DNA of 64,000 bases from Clostridium mobile. GTDB lineage: Bacteria; Bacillota; Clostridia; Clostridiales; Clostridiaceae. Position numbers and translations under genes: made by a program. A model generated the notes under the pieces. That model made no database searches and was not told the origin of the DNA. It worked only from the letters and a program-made list of their open reading frames with translations. Within the stretch, counting starts at the first letter, position 1. The number at the start of each line of letters is the position of its first letter. The stretch is from positions 930,001 through 994,000 of the forward strand of contig NZ_JAHLQF010000002.1 in NCBI RefSeq assembly GCF_018918285.1. The letters are read 5' to 3'. Below are positions 44,335-53,247 of this stretch, one piece after another.

Positions 44335-45534
44335 ATGGATAAAAAAATTTTTGATATTGCTAATAAATACTTTAACGAAATTACTAAAACTGCTTCAGAA
44401 ATGATTCAAATTCCAAGTAAATCAGGGCATGAAAAAGAAATGGCAGAATATACTGCTTCTAAGATGAAGGAACTTGGATATGATGAAGTGGTAGTAGATA
44501 AAGTAGGAAACATAATTGGTAGATTTAAAGGTACAGGCGGAGGACAATCTTTAATGTTAAATTGTCATTTAGATGTGGTAGATGAAGGTCCACATGAAAA
44601 ATGGAAATACCCTCCCTTTAGTGGAGCTATAGCAGAAGGTGCTATATGGGGAAGAGGAGCATCAGATACAAAAGGAACTTTTGCAATACAACTATATACT
44701 CCATATATTTTAAGAAAGGAAGGAATGATGAGTAAAGGAGATATATATGTAATTGGCGTAGTTCATGAAGAAAGTAGTGGTTTTGGCTCTATGACAATGG
44801 TTCAGGAAGGCTTTAGGGTTGATAATGCTATCATAGGAGAAGCTACAGAAAATGATATAGCAATATCTTGTAGAGGAAGAGTGGCAGTTAATGTAATCAT
44901 AGATGGTAAATCATGTCACGCAAGTATACCTGAAGAAGGAGTTAATCCATTTGATTTTTTAGGAAAGTTTTTAGTAGAACTAGAAAACTATGAGTTAGGT
45001 GATGACCCTGTTTTTGGAAAATCTACTATTTCGCCAACCTTTATAAGCTCTTCTGAAAAAGGGACAAATATAATACCTAATACAATTACATTAACCCTTG
45101 ATTATAGAAGCGTGCCTATTGATACAAATGAGTTTGTTTTAGAAAAATTACAGAGGATTGTTGATAAAGCAATGATACCAGGTATTAGTGTAGAACTAGA
45201 AATTATAAAGATTCCAGTTAAATGCTATACAGGATTTGAAGGGGAAGGATATCAGGGAGAACCGGCTTTTGCTATAAGCAAAAATCATGAATTAGTAGTC
45301 AATTCAAAGAATATTTTAGAAAAAACTCTAGGAAGGAAGGTACAAGTTAAGCCCTGGGATTTTGCAACAGATAGCGGACATTTTATGAACGTAGGAGTTT
45401 CTGTAATCGGATTTTCACCAGCAGAGATAAAAAAATGTCACACAGTTGAGGACAATATAAGATTAGATATGATAAAGGAGGGAATCGTTGGATATATTGC
45501 GTTGTCATATGAAATAGCTAATAAAAGCAAATAA
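44335..45534 (+). CDS. YgeY-family M20 metallopeptidase/deacylase
   Basis: 399 residues. Zinc ligands in LNCHLDVVDEG near 75 and GRGASDTKGTFA near 108, catalytic Glu pair in VVHEESSGFG near 143, and late zinc His in IKKCHTVEDN near 367. This matches the YgeY group, annotated in many genomes as a selenium-metabolism-linked hydrolase, probably a dipeptidase or amidohydrolase. The YfcC transporter gene 17 bp downstream likely brings in its substrate. GGAGGAA precedes the ATG. Confidence 0.88.
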   Translation: MDKKIFDIANKYFNEITKTASEMIQIPSKSGHEKEMAEYTASKMKELGYDEVVVDKVGNIIGRFKGTGGGQSLMLNCHLDVVDEGPHEKWKYPPFSGAIAEGAIWGRGASDTKGTFAIQLYTPYILRKEGMMSKGDIYVIGVVHEESSGFGSMTMVQEGFRVDNAIIGEATENDIAISCRGRVAVNVIIDGKSCHASIPEEGVNPFDFLGKFLVELENYELGDDPVFGKSTISPTFISSSEKGTNIIPNTITLTLDYRSVPIDTNEFVLEKLQRIVDKAMIPGISVELEIIKIPVKCYTGFEGEGYQGEPAFAISKNHELVVNSKNILEKTLGRKVQVKPWDFATDSGHFMNVGVSVIGFSPAEIKKCHTVEDNIRLDMIKEGIVGYIALSYEIANKSK

Positions 45535-45551
45535 TATGGGAGTGTAATTAT

Positions 45552-46952
45552 ATGCATGAATTAAAAAAGAAAAAAATTAATATTAATGCCTTTGTACTTA
45601 TCTTTAGTGTAATTATTGTGTGTGCTATAGCTTCTTACTTTGTAAGTCCGGGTGCCTTTGAAAGACAAGTTGTTGATGGAAGAACTATTGTGGTGCCAGG
45701 AAGTTTCCATGAAACATCAAGAAGCCCTCTTTCGTTATTTGATATTTTCAGAGCTGTACCAAATGGATTAATAGGAGCTAGTAATGTTGTATTCTTGGTA
45801 TTAATAGTAGGGGGATCTATTGAAATATATAATAAATCTGGATCTATTAGTGCAGGAATTTCACTTTTAGTTAATAGTGCAGGTGACAAAGGTGGTCTTA
45901 TAGTTATAACCATGCTTATGATTATGTTTGCTATTTTAGGGGGATTTTTAGGATGGATTGAAGCGGCAATACCTTTTGTACCTATTGTGATTCCGATAGT
46001 TTTAGCATTAGGATATGATTCTATGACTGCTGTAGCTGTTTGTATTTTAGGATGTATGGTAGGATTCGCTGTGGGTCCTACTAATGTGTATACAGTGGGT
46101 ATAGCTCATAGCGTGGCAGAGCTACCTATGTTTTCAGGTTTTGGTTTTAGAATATTAGCCTATATAACTTTTGTATGTGTAAGCATTATATATACCCTTA
46201 GATATGCAACAAAAGTTAAAAAAGATCCATCAAAAAGTTTGGTTCTTGGCATAGATGTTAGTGATATTAAATATGACTTTAGTAAAGATAAAGATAAAAC
46301 TATGAATTCAACTCAAAAATTAGCATTAATAATTTTAATATTAACATTTATTTTTGTTGTGTATGGAATGATCAAGCTTAAATGGAATATTAATGATATG
46401 TCAGCAGCATTTTTACTAAGTGGTATTGTAGCAGGATTAATATGCAAAATGAATGCAGATACAATAGCTACAACATTTATCTCAGGTGCCAAAGCATCAA
46501 TGAGCGGTGCTATGATTGTAGGTGTAGCTCGTGGTGTTCAGTGGACTCTTGAGAAAGGAGGAATAATAGATCCTATTATTAACTCAATGGATAAAGTTCT
46601 TCATGGACTACCACCGTGGGCATCAGTTATAGGTGTAATGGTTCTTGTAACATTATTAAACGGATTAGTTGCGTCAGGAAGTGCTAAAGCAATGGCTTTA
46701 ATGCCTTTGTTAATCCCATTATCTGATTTAATAGGAATTACAAGGCAAACAATGACACTTGCATATCAATTTGGTGATGGTATATCAAATATTTTCTGGT
46801 TCAGTTATGGAACTCTTTTGATATTTCTCTCTTATGGAAAGGTTCCTTTAACCAGATGGTACAAGTTTTTAATGCCTCTATTTGGAATATTCATTATACT
46901 TTCTATTATGTTTTTATTTATTGCAATTAATATTGGGTATGGACCATTTTAA
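45552..46952 (+). CDS. YfcC-family membrane transporter (DcuC/ArcD-like)
   Basis: 466 residues with 12 or so TM segments. The N-terminus ASYFVSPGAFERQVVDGR and later GGFLGWIEAAIPFVPIVIPI, VGFAVGPTNVYTVGIAHSVA and LLNGLVASGSAKAMALMPLL are typical of YfcC proteins, a branch of the ArcD/DcuC ion transporters that move amino acids or carboxylates. It forms an operon with the YgeY-type peptidase, so a dipeptide or N-acylated amino acid is a plausible substrate. Confidence 0.87.
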   Translation: MHELKKKKININAFVLIFSVIIVCAIASYFVSPGAFERQVVDGRTIVVPGSFHETSRSPLSLFDIFRAVPNGLIGASNVVFLVLIVGGSIEIYNKSGSISAGISLLVNSAGDKGGLIVITMLMIMFAILGGFLGWIEAAIPFVPIVIPIVLALGYDSMTAVAVCILGCMVGFAVGPTNVYTVGIAHSVAELPMFSGFGFRILAYITFVCVSIIYTLRYATKVKKDPSKSLVLGIDVSDIKYDFSKDKDKTMNSTQKLALIILILTFIFVVYGMIKLKWNINDMSAAFLLSGIVAGLICKMNADTIATTFISGAKASMSGAMIVGVARGVQWTLEKGGIIDPIINSMDKVLHGLPPWASVIGVMVLVTLLNGLVASGSAKAMALMPLLIPLSDLIGITRQTMTLAYQFGDGISNIFWFSYGTLLIFLSYGKVPLTRWYKFLMPLFGIFIILSIMFLFIAINIGYGPF

Positions 46953-47039
46953 TAAAAATTTTATTATAAACTTATTATGCAGCTTGCTTTAGATTTAAAG
47001 TGAGCTACATTTAATATACTATCACTAACTAGGAAAAAC

Positions 47040-47069
47040 TTGACTTGATTTTATATTATAGAGTATAAT
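47040..47069 (+). promoter_or_regulatory. Strong sigma-A-type promoter in the yfcC-popT gap
   Basis: TTGACT (47040-47045), an 18-bp spacer and TATAAT (47064-47069). It fires into a stretch with no gene that ends at a terminator about 100-140 bp later. Confidence 0.6.
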
Positions 47070-47075
47070 ACACTA

Positions 47076-47214
47076 AAATGTGCAATTTAGAGATGATTAT
47101 TTAGAAATTGAAATAAAGATTTTAGAGTGAAAAAATCTATTAGAGGTTATATAATAAATATAGAGAAAATCATCAATTTTTGTGTTTAATGCATTTAAAT
47201 TGATGATTTTTTAT
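47076..47214 (+). ncRNA. Candidate small RNA or terminated leader before popT
   Basis: Transcript expected from the promoter at 47040-47069, about 140 nt long. It ends in a strong terminator, AAAATCATCAATTT/AAATTGATGATTTT (47166-47210) with a T-run. A small hairpin AGATTTT/AAAAATCT lies near 47118-47140. No convincing coding frame: only an 8-codon ATG frame and a GTG frame without ribosome binding site. It may be an sRNA or an attenuated 5' leader of popT. Confidence 0.4.
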
Positions 47215-47334
47215 TTTGATTTATAAAGATTAAAAAATCTTAACTTAATTCTAATTTTCATCTGATTGATAAGAATATAAAAATAATATATCATTAATTT
47301 TTAGTAATTCATTAAACTTTTAGAGGAGGACTTT

Positions 47335-48258
47335 ATGTATATAATTAATTTTATAAGAGGATTTTGTATGGCATTAGCTGATAGTGTTCCCGGAGTATCA
47401 GGTGGGACCATAGCATTTATATTAGGGTTTTATGATGATTTTATTAATTCATTAAGTTCTTTAACATCAAGAAATGGAACAGGTGAGAGGAAAAAAGCCC
47501 TTTTATTTTTATTTAAGTTAGGTATTGGCTGGGTGGTAGGAATGATTTTATCAGTCTTATTTCTATCTTCAGTATTTGAGTCTCATATCTATGAAATAAG
47601 CTCATTATTTGTAGGCTTTATTATATGTTCTATACCTTTAGTAATAAAAGAAGAAAAAGATGTAATAAGGGATAAATATAAATATTTGATTTTCGCTTTA
47701 ATTGGAATTTTAATAGTTGTAGCAATAACTTATTTTAATCCAGTATCAAGCAATTCATCAATGGATTTATCATTAGATAACTTTTCTTTAGGGTTTGCCA
47801 TTTATGTATTCATAGCTGGTATGATAGCAATTTCAGCAATGGTATTACCAGGTATTTCAGGCTCAACATTATTACTTATATTCGGGTTATACGCACCAAT
47901 TATAAGCTCAATAAAGGAAGTTTTAACTTTAAATTTATCACCATTACCAATGCTTATAGTTTTTGGAGTAGGTGTTATTGTAGGTATATTATCAACTATT
48001 CATATTATTAAGTATCTTTTAGCAAATTATAGATCACAAATGATTTATTTAACAATAGGACTTATGATTGGCTCAATTTATCCAGTATTTATGGGTCCTA
48101 CAACATTAACAGTTCCTTTAGAGCCAATGAATTTACATACCTTTAGTTTGATTTATTTTATTATGGGTGGAGCATTGATATTTGGTCTTGAGAAGTTAAA
48201 TATATGTATTAAAAATAAAACTAGTAAAAATGTTGAAGAAAATGGAGTTAATGGGTAA
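47335..48258 (+). CDS. popT: DUF368 undecaprenyl-phosphate translocase
   Basis: 307 residues with about eight TM segments and an internal repeat: DSVPGVSGGTIAFILG near residue 15 and VLPGISGSTLLLIFGLY near 175 share the PG-[VI]-SG-x-T signature of DUF368. Members were shown in recent years to flip undecaprenyl phosphate back across the membrane for reuse in wall synthesis. GAGGAGG precedes the ATG. The upstream promoter-terminator unit may regulate it. Confidence 0.9.
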   Translation: MYIINFIRGFCMALADSVPGVSGGTIAFILGFYDDFINSLSSLTSRNGTGERKKALLFLFKLGIGWVVGMILSVLFLSSVFESHIYEISSLFVGFIICSIPLVIKEEKDVIRDKYKYLIFALIGILIVVAITYFNPVSSNSSMDLSLDNFSLGFAIYVFIAGMIAISAMVLPGISGSTLLLIFGLYAPIISSIKEVLTLNLSPLPMLIVFGVGVIVGILSTIHIIKYLLANYRSQMIYLTIGLMIGSIYPVFMGPTTLTVPLEPMNLHTFSLIYFIMGGALIFGLEKLNICIKNKTSKNVEENGVNG

Positions 48259-48311
48259 TAGAAAATATTTTATTAAAATAAAATAGAGTTTAAATAAATA
48301 CAAGAAAAAAC

Positions 48312-48349
48312 AGGCCACAGGTGATGAGTATCATTACCTGTGGCCTATT
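48312..48349 (+). terminator. Terminator after popT
   Basis: AGGCCACAGGTGATGA and TCATTACCTGTGGCCT, near-perfect 16-bp GC-rich stem; the T-tract is short. Confidence 0.8.
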
Positions 48350-48384
48350 TACGTGCTAATTTAGTTTTAATATTGTTAGAGTAT

Positions 48385-48412
48385 TCTTCAGTGAATCTTC
48401 ATAAAATCTTCA
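48385..48412 (+). promoter_or_regulatory. Three TCTTCA direct repeats at 11-bp steps, response-regulator operator
   Basis: TCTTCA begins at 48385, 48396 and 48407, exactly one helical turn apart, and abuts a TTGTTT/AATAAT promoter-like element (48413-48440). This is the layout of OmpR/PhoB-family binding sites. The operon downstream (48591-51306) is followed by an OmpR-family regulator gene that could bind here. Confidence 0.55.
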
Positions 48413-48590
48413 TTGTTTTAGCAAATGTTTCTTTAATAATAGGCTTCATAATAACTAGTATAAATGGAAATAGTTATTAGATTAAGAGAAGAAGCATTTT
48501 TTATTAACTATAATATTTCTTTTTTTACATTTTGCAGAGAAACTTAATTTTTTTCATCTATAGATTTTAAAGAAAGGGTGGGAGATAGTT

Positions 48591-49292
48591 ATGAAATATT
48601 TAGCGATAATTCCAGCTTATAATGAAGAAAAAAATATATATAAAGTGGTAAAGGCAATTAAAGATAGTAATTTTGAATTTGATATTGTAGTTATAAATGA
48701 CGGCTCAAAGGATAATACAGAATTAGAAGCGAAAAAGGCAGGAGCAAAGGTTTTAAATTTAAGTAGTAACTTAGGTATTGGTGGTGCTGTACAGACAGGA
48801 TATTTATATGCACTTTATAACGATTACGATGCAGCGGTACAGATTGATGGGGATGGTCAGCATAGTTCAAAGGATTTAGGTAGGTTAGCTAAGGAGCTTA
48901 ATGAGAGTAATGCAGATATGGTAATTGGTTCAAGGTTTATTTGTAAGTCAAATTATAGACCTAGTGTATGTAGGAAAATTGGAATAAAATATTTTTCAAG
49001 GCTTGTGTCTTTTTTATGTAAAAGTTCATATTATGACACCACTTCTGGTTATAGAATGGTTAACAAAAGAGGAATCAGCCTTTTTGCAAATTACTATCCT
49101 CAAGACTATCCAGAAGTTGAGACTATAGTATACGCTGTAAAAAATGGTCTTAACGTGAAAGAGATTGATGTTAATATGAAGAAAAGACAAGGAGGAAAAT
49201 CTTCTATAACACCAATAAAAGCTGTTTATTATATGGTGAAAGTAACTCTAGCTTCACTTATTCAACCAAATAAAAAAGGAGTGTTACAATGA
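48591..49292 (+). CDS. Family 2 glycosyltransferase (polyprenyl-phosphate sugar transferase type)
   Basis: 233 residues, no TM segment. The nucleotide-binding start IIPAYNEEKNI, VINDGSKDNT near 35, the DxD site in QIDGDGQH near 83 and GSRFICKSNY near 113 are those of dolichol/undecaprenyl-phosphate glycosyltransferases. It probably loads a sugar on undecaprenyl phosphate inside the cell. Its stop overlaps the next gene start as ATGA, and the following genes look like the flippase and outer transferase of the same path. Confidence 0.9.
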   Translation: MKYLAIIPAYNEEKNIYKVVKAIKDSNFEFDIVVINDGSKDNTELEAKKAGAKVLNLSSNLGIGGAVQTGYLYALYNDYDAAVQIDGDGQHSSKDLGRLAKELNESNADMVIGSRFICKSNYRPSVCRKIGIKYFSRLVSFLCKSSYYDTTSGYRMVNKRGISLFANYYPQDYPEVETIVYAVKNGLNVKEIDVNMKKRQGGKSSITPIKAVYYMVKVTLASLIQPNKKGVLQ

Positions 49293-49618
49293 ATCTATTT
49301 TGTTTTATGATTTCACTTTTTTTTCTAGTTATAAGCATTATATTTGTTCGAAAAAGAAGTTTGGAATTTAAGTGGGGGTTGTTATGGATTTTAGTAAGTT
49401 TAATTTTAATGATATTTTCAATAGATTCAAGGATTGTAGAATATCTTGCAAAAGCTACAGGGATAATGTACGCACCAGCATTTTTGTTTTTTATGGGTAT
49501 AGTATTTAACTTAATAATGATTTTTTATTTAATGATAGTAATCTCAAGTATGCAGAAAAAATTAACAAAGCTTATACAAGAAAATTCTATATTAAAAGAT
49601 AGAGTTGAAGAAAGGTAA
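49289..49618 (+). CDS. DUF2304 membrane protein
   Basis: 109 residues with three TM helices (about 3-19, 31-49, 63-86) and a basic, coiled C-terminus (MQKKLTKLIQENSILKDRVE). The DUF2304 family is regularly found next to polyprenyl-phosphate glycosyltransferases, but its job is unknown. Overlaps the GT2 gene by four bases and ends just before the EamA-like gene, so all are one operon. Confidence 0.82.
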   Translation: MNLFCFMISLFFLVISIIFVRKRSLEFKWGLLWILVSLILMIFSIDSRIVEYLAKATGIMYAPAFLFFMGIVFNLIMIFYLMIVISSMQKKLTKLIQENSILKDRVEER

Positions 49619-49622
49619 AAAA

Positions 49623-49970
49623 ATGAACTATTTATTATTGATAATTAATATATTTATGTTGGTATGCGGCCAAGTTTTATGGAAGATTGGAATGAGTAAA
49701 ATTGATTTTCAGCTATCTTTTAAAGGCATAATTAATACTTTATTTAATCCTTACATATTTTCTGGTGGAATTATATATGTTTTTGCTACGATTATTTGGT
49801 TGTATTTATTGTCTAAGGACCAGTTGAGTAGAATATATCCACTTCAAAGTTTATGTTATATTGTAGGGGCCTTTGCAGGGGTTATTATATTTAATGAAAG
49901 TTTAACAATATCAAGAATTCTTGGACTTTTGTTAATTTTTGTAGGAGCTATTTTAGTTGTGATAAAGTAG
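49623..49970 (+). CDS. Four-helix EamA/SMR-like protein, probable lipid-linked sugar flippase
   Basis: 115 residues with four TM helices: MNYLLLIINIFMLVCGQVLW, a second near 45-65, RIYPLQSLCYIVGAFAGVII near 70 and SRILGLLLIFVGAILVVIK at the end. The pattern is that of ArnE/ArnF and other half-EamA proteins that flip undecaprenyl-phosphate sugars. Start ATG 49623 after GAAAGG. Lies between a GT2 and a GT-C gene, which supports that role. Confidence 0.75.
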   Translation: MNYLLLIINIFMLVCGQVLWKIGMSKIDFQLSFKGIINTLFNPYIFSGGIIYVFATIIWLYLLSKDQLSRIYPLQSLCYIVGAFAGVIIFNESLTISRILGLLLIFVGAILVVIK

Positions 49971-50061
49971 AAGAATTTATATATTAAGAGGCCATCAATA
50001 CAGCATTAAAAATGATGATTCAATAAGATGATTTAATGATAGGATAAGCGGAGGAAGATAT

Positions 50062-51306
50062 ATGAATAAATTAAAAGATATGAGTGAGGAGAAAAGAATC
50101 AATATTTATTTAATAATTATTGAAATAGTTTTTATATCAGTAGCTATTTTTTCTATATTTGCTTATGGAGATTCGTTGCTATTAGGAAGCCTAGAAGAAT
50201 TCAATAATGATGATGTAAAATATATTAGGAGCGCATGGAATTTAATAGATAATAATATATTGTCTTATGAAAATATAAAAGAACCTACAGTTTACATAAT
50301 GCCGGGCTTAACCCTTGTGCTTTCATTTTTTATGTCTATTTTTGGTAAGATAAATGGCATTGTAGCATTTAAGATATTTCAAGCAATATTGCAAGGGATA
50401 AGTTTATATTTGTTGTTTTTAATAGGGAAAAAAGTGTTTAATAGTAAAGTGGCTTTAATAGCATGCTTTATGGATGCATTATATGCAGCTGAAATTTATG
50501 CAACAAACCTAATTTTAATGGAAGTTATTTTTAAATGTTTGCTGTTACTTTTAATATATATAAGTATTTATGCAATTGAAAAGAAAAGTTTAAAACTATA
50601 TGTGTTGGGTGGAATTGTTTGGACAACGGCCTGTTTGTTTAGACCTCCCATTGCTGCTTACCCACTGTTGATTTTAATTATGTGGATAAAAAATAGATAT
50701 AGTTTTAGTGAAATGGTTAAGTATACTATGGTAGTTACAACTATATTTTGTATTATTATGGCACCCTGGTGGATAAGAAATTATAAAGTTTTTGATAGAG
50801 TAATTTTGTTTACAAAATCTAGTGGAAATCCGTTTTTGCAAGGGACCTTTGTTAATTATGATCAAAGTAAAGGTTGGGGAGTGCCTTATGAAAAAGGAAA
50901 AGATGCTCTAGAAAGTGATGAAAATGAAATAAAAGCAGGACTTGAAAGATTAAAAATATATGGAAAAAAAGAACCATTAAAATATATAGCTTGGTATACT
51001 TTGGGTAAAACTTTTTATCTTTGGAGAGCTCCTTTTTATTGGATAGCTAATATATCATATATTCCTGTAATTATTTATCATCATGTAATTTTATATTTGG
51101 CTCTTTATGGTATGATAAAACATAAGGATAAAAGTTTGAATCTTAAGTTTTTGATTATGGTAGTAGTTTATTTTAATGTTATATATTTACCATATTTTAC
51201 ATTTGAAAGATATGCATATCCTATAATGCCATTAGTAATATTATTTGCGGCATATACTGTTAATGATAGGAGATATAAAAAAATAGGTAATTATTATAGT
51301 TATTAA
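50062..51306 (+). CDS. GT-C membrane glycosyltransferase (ArnT/PMT-like)
   Basis: 414 residues with about ten TM helices. The first outside loop has the acidic pair expected of GT-C enzymes (FNNDDVKYIRSAWNLI near 50), followed by VYIMPGLTLVLSFFMSIFG. Such enzymes move a sugar from a polyprenyl phosphate carrier onto a surface acceptor outside the cell. With the GT2, DUF2304 and EamA-like genes it forms a three-component membrane glycosylation system. The acceptor is unknown. Confidence 0.83.
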   Translation: MNKLKDMSEEKRINIYLIIIEIVFISVAIFSIFAYGDSLLLGSLEEFNNDDVKYIRSAWNLIDNNILSYENIKEPTVYIMPGLTLVLSFFMSIFGKINGIVAFKIFQAILQGISLYLLFLIGKKVFNSKVALIACFMDALYAAEIYATNLILMEVIFKCLLLLLIYISIYAIEKKSLKLYVLGGIVWTTACLFRPPIAAYPLLILIMWIKNRYSFSEMVKYTMVVTTIFCIIMAPWWIRNYKVFDRVILFTKSSGNPFLQGTFVNYDQSKGWGVPYEKGKDALESDENEIKAGLERLKIYGKKEPLKYIAWYTLGKTFYLWRAPFYWIANISYIPVIIYHHVILYLALYGMIKHKDKSLNLKFLIMVVVYFNVIYLPYFTFERYAYPIMPLVILFAAYTVNDRRYKKIGNYYSY

Positions 51307-51329
51307 TAATAAGAAAGGGGCCATAATTC

Positions 51330-52025
51330 ATGGAAAAAAACACAATATTAGTAGTGGATGATGAAAAAGATATAAGAGAGTTAATTGAAATTTATTTAAT
51401 AAATGAAGGATTAAAGGTTATTACTGCTTGCGATGGCATTGATGCCTTAGAGAAACTTAAAAATAACAATATTGATTTAATAATTTTAGATATAATGATG
51501 CCTAAGTTGGATGGAATGAGAACTTGTCTAAAGATTAGAGAGGAAAAGAAGCTTCCCATCATTATGCTCTCTGCTAAAACCGAAGATTGCGATAAAATAT
51601 TAGGACTAAATGTTGGAGCAGATGATTATGTTACCAAACCTTTTAATCCATTAGAGCTTACCGCAAGAGTAAAATCTCAACTTAGGAGATGTTTTAATTT
51701 TAATGAAGTAAAAGAAGATGATGAGGATGAGATAATAATTGATGGACTCTCCATAAATAGAGGCTCTAGAGAAGTTTTTGTTGAGGGTATATTTGTAAGA
51801 CTTACTCCCTTAGAATTTTCTATATTGGAAACCTTAGCACTTAATAGAGGTAGAGTTATGAGTACAGAACAGATTTATAATAATGTATGGAAGGAACCTT
51901 TTAATAATGCAGATAATACTGTAGCTGTACACATAAGAAACATAAGAGAAAAGATTGAAATTAATCCTAAGGAACCTAAGTACATAAAAGTGGTATGGGG
52001 AGTGGGATATAAAATTGAAAAATAG
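51330..52025 (+). CDS. OmpR-family response regulator
   Basis: 231 residues. Receiver: VVDDEKDIREL start, acceptor Asp in LIILDIMMPKLDG near 53, Lys in YVTKPFNPLELTARVKS near 103. DNA-binding domain: RLTPLEFSILETLALN, DNTVAVHIRNIREKIE, VVWGVGYKI. Only 23 bp from the GT-C gene and overlapping the kinase gene by 11 bp, so the pair is probably cotranscribed with the glycosylation genes and may control them via the TCTTCA repeats. Confidence 0.93.
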   Translation: MEKNTILVVDDEKDIRELIEIYLINEGLKVITACDGIDALEKLKNNNIDLIILDIMMPKLDGMRTCLKIREEKKLPIIMLSAKTEDCDKILGLNVGADDYVTKPFNPLELTARVKSQLRRCFNFNEVKEDDEDEIIIDGLSINRGSREVFVEGIFVRLTPLEFSILETLALNRGRVMSTEQIYNNVWKEPFNNADNTVAVHIRNIREKIEINPKEPKYIKVVWGVGYKIEK

Positions 52026-53223
52026 AATTAAGAAATTATTATTTGGTAGCATAATCAGAGAGCTGCTATTGACCGTTATTTTAAGTATCACTTCCATATT
52101 TTTGATTTTTGATGTAATACCATATAAGGTATCAAATACAATATCCACTATTATATCATATGCGGTGCATTTTATCGCAATAGGCGTCATACCAGCTATT
52201 ACGGTTATGATATTGATTTTTCCGAAGTTTAGAAATAAAGCTAAAGAGCTATTATTTAGAAGCGTGACAAGGGAATTAATATTGGCCTTTTCTTTAATTC
52301 TTATTTCTGTAAAATTATTTCCTAATATAATAACCATTTTATTATTAATTTACCTATTAGTTAGAAGAAAAGCTGAATATATAAAAAGCATATGTAATGG
52401 TATAAAAATAATTTCTGAAGGAAACTTAGATTATAAAATAGAAGTAAAGGGGAATGATGAGCTAGCAATTTTAGCAAAAGAGATAAATAGCATGTCACTT
52501 AAGTTAAAAAATAAAATAGAGGACGAAAGAGCTGCGGAAAGGTTGAAAAGTGAGCTTATAACTAATGTATCTCATGATTTAAGAACGCCACTTACAGCTT
52601 TAATGGGATATATTCAGCTTGCGGCAGATGATAAAAAAAGTTTTGAGGATAAGGATAAATATGCAAAAATATCTTTAGAAAAATCAAAAAAACTAAAGAT
52701 ATTGATAGATGATTTGTTTGAGTATTCTAAGCTTGAGAGTGGCGGTATTAAGCTTGAAAAAGTAAAAGTTAATATAATAGAAATAATAGAGCAAAGTATA
52801 GGAGAACTCTCAATTAAAGCGAAAGAAAGAAAGATATGTTTTAGTAAAAACTTTAAAAATACCAAAGTGGAATTATTGGTGGACCCTAACAAAATGGCAA
52901 GAGTTTTCGAAAATATTATAGGTAATGCTGTTAAATATAGCATTGAAGAAAGTTGCGTAAATATAAATTTACATGAAAATAATGAAAATGTAATTATAGG
53001 TTTTGAAAATATAGCTGACAATATTTCAGAAGAAAGTTTAGAAAAAATATTTAATAGATTTTATAGGACGGATGAATCGAGAAATTCAAAAATTACGGGG
53101 TCGGGTCTAGGATTAGCTATTGCAAAAGACATAGTAGAATTACATGAAGGGAAAATTTGGGTGGAGAATCAAGGAGATAAATTTACAATTAACATAGAAT
53201 TAAATAGGAAGATATATGAATAG
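52015..53223 (+). CDS. VanS-like sensor histidine kinase
   Basis: 402 residues. Three or four TM helices fill the first 120 residues with very little outside, so it probably senses within the membrane. HAMP near 125-175, phospho-accepting H in NVSHDLRTPLTALMGYIQLA near 190, N box IIGNAVKYS near 300, G box GSGLGLAIAKDIVELHEG near 362. The start is TTG 52015 inside the regulator gene. Pairs with the regulator just upstream. Confidence 0.9.
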   Translation: MKNRIKKLLFGSIIRELLLTVILSITSIFLIFDVIPYKVSNTISTIISYAVHFIAIGVIPAITVMILIFPKFRNKAKELLFRSVTRELILAFSLILISVKLFPNIITILLLIYLLVRRKAEYIKSICNGIKIISEGNLDYKIEVKGNDELAILAKEINSMSLKLKNKIEDERAAERLKSELITNVSHDLRTPLTALMGYIQLAADDKKSFEDKDKYAKISLEKSKKLKILIDDLFEYSKLESGGIKLEKVKVNIIEIIEQSIGELSIKAKERKICFSKNFKNTKVELLVDPNKMARVFENIIGNAVKYSIEESCVNINLHENNENVIIGFENIADNISEESLEKIFNRFYRTDESRNSKITGSGLGLAIAKDIVELHEGKIWVENQGDKFTINIELNRKIYE

Positions 53224-53247
53224 CATTAGAAAGGATGTGAGTGAAAA

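Noticed and set aside
51834-52337. 167-codon minus-strand frame
   Set aside because: Antisense shadow across two real genes (regulator and kinase), no ribosome binding site or family motif.
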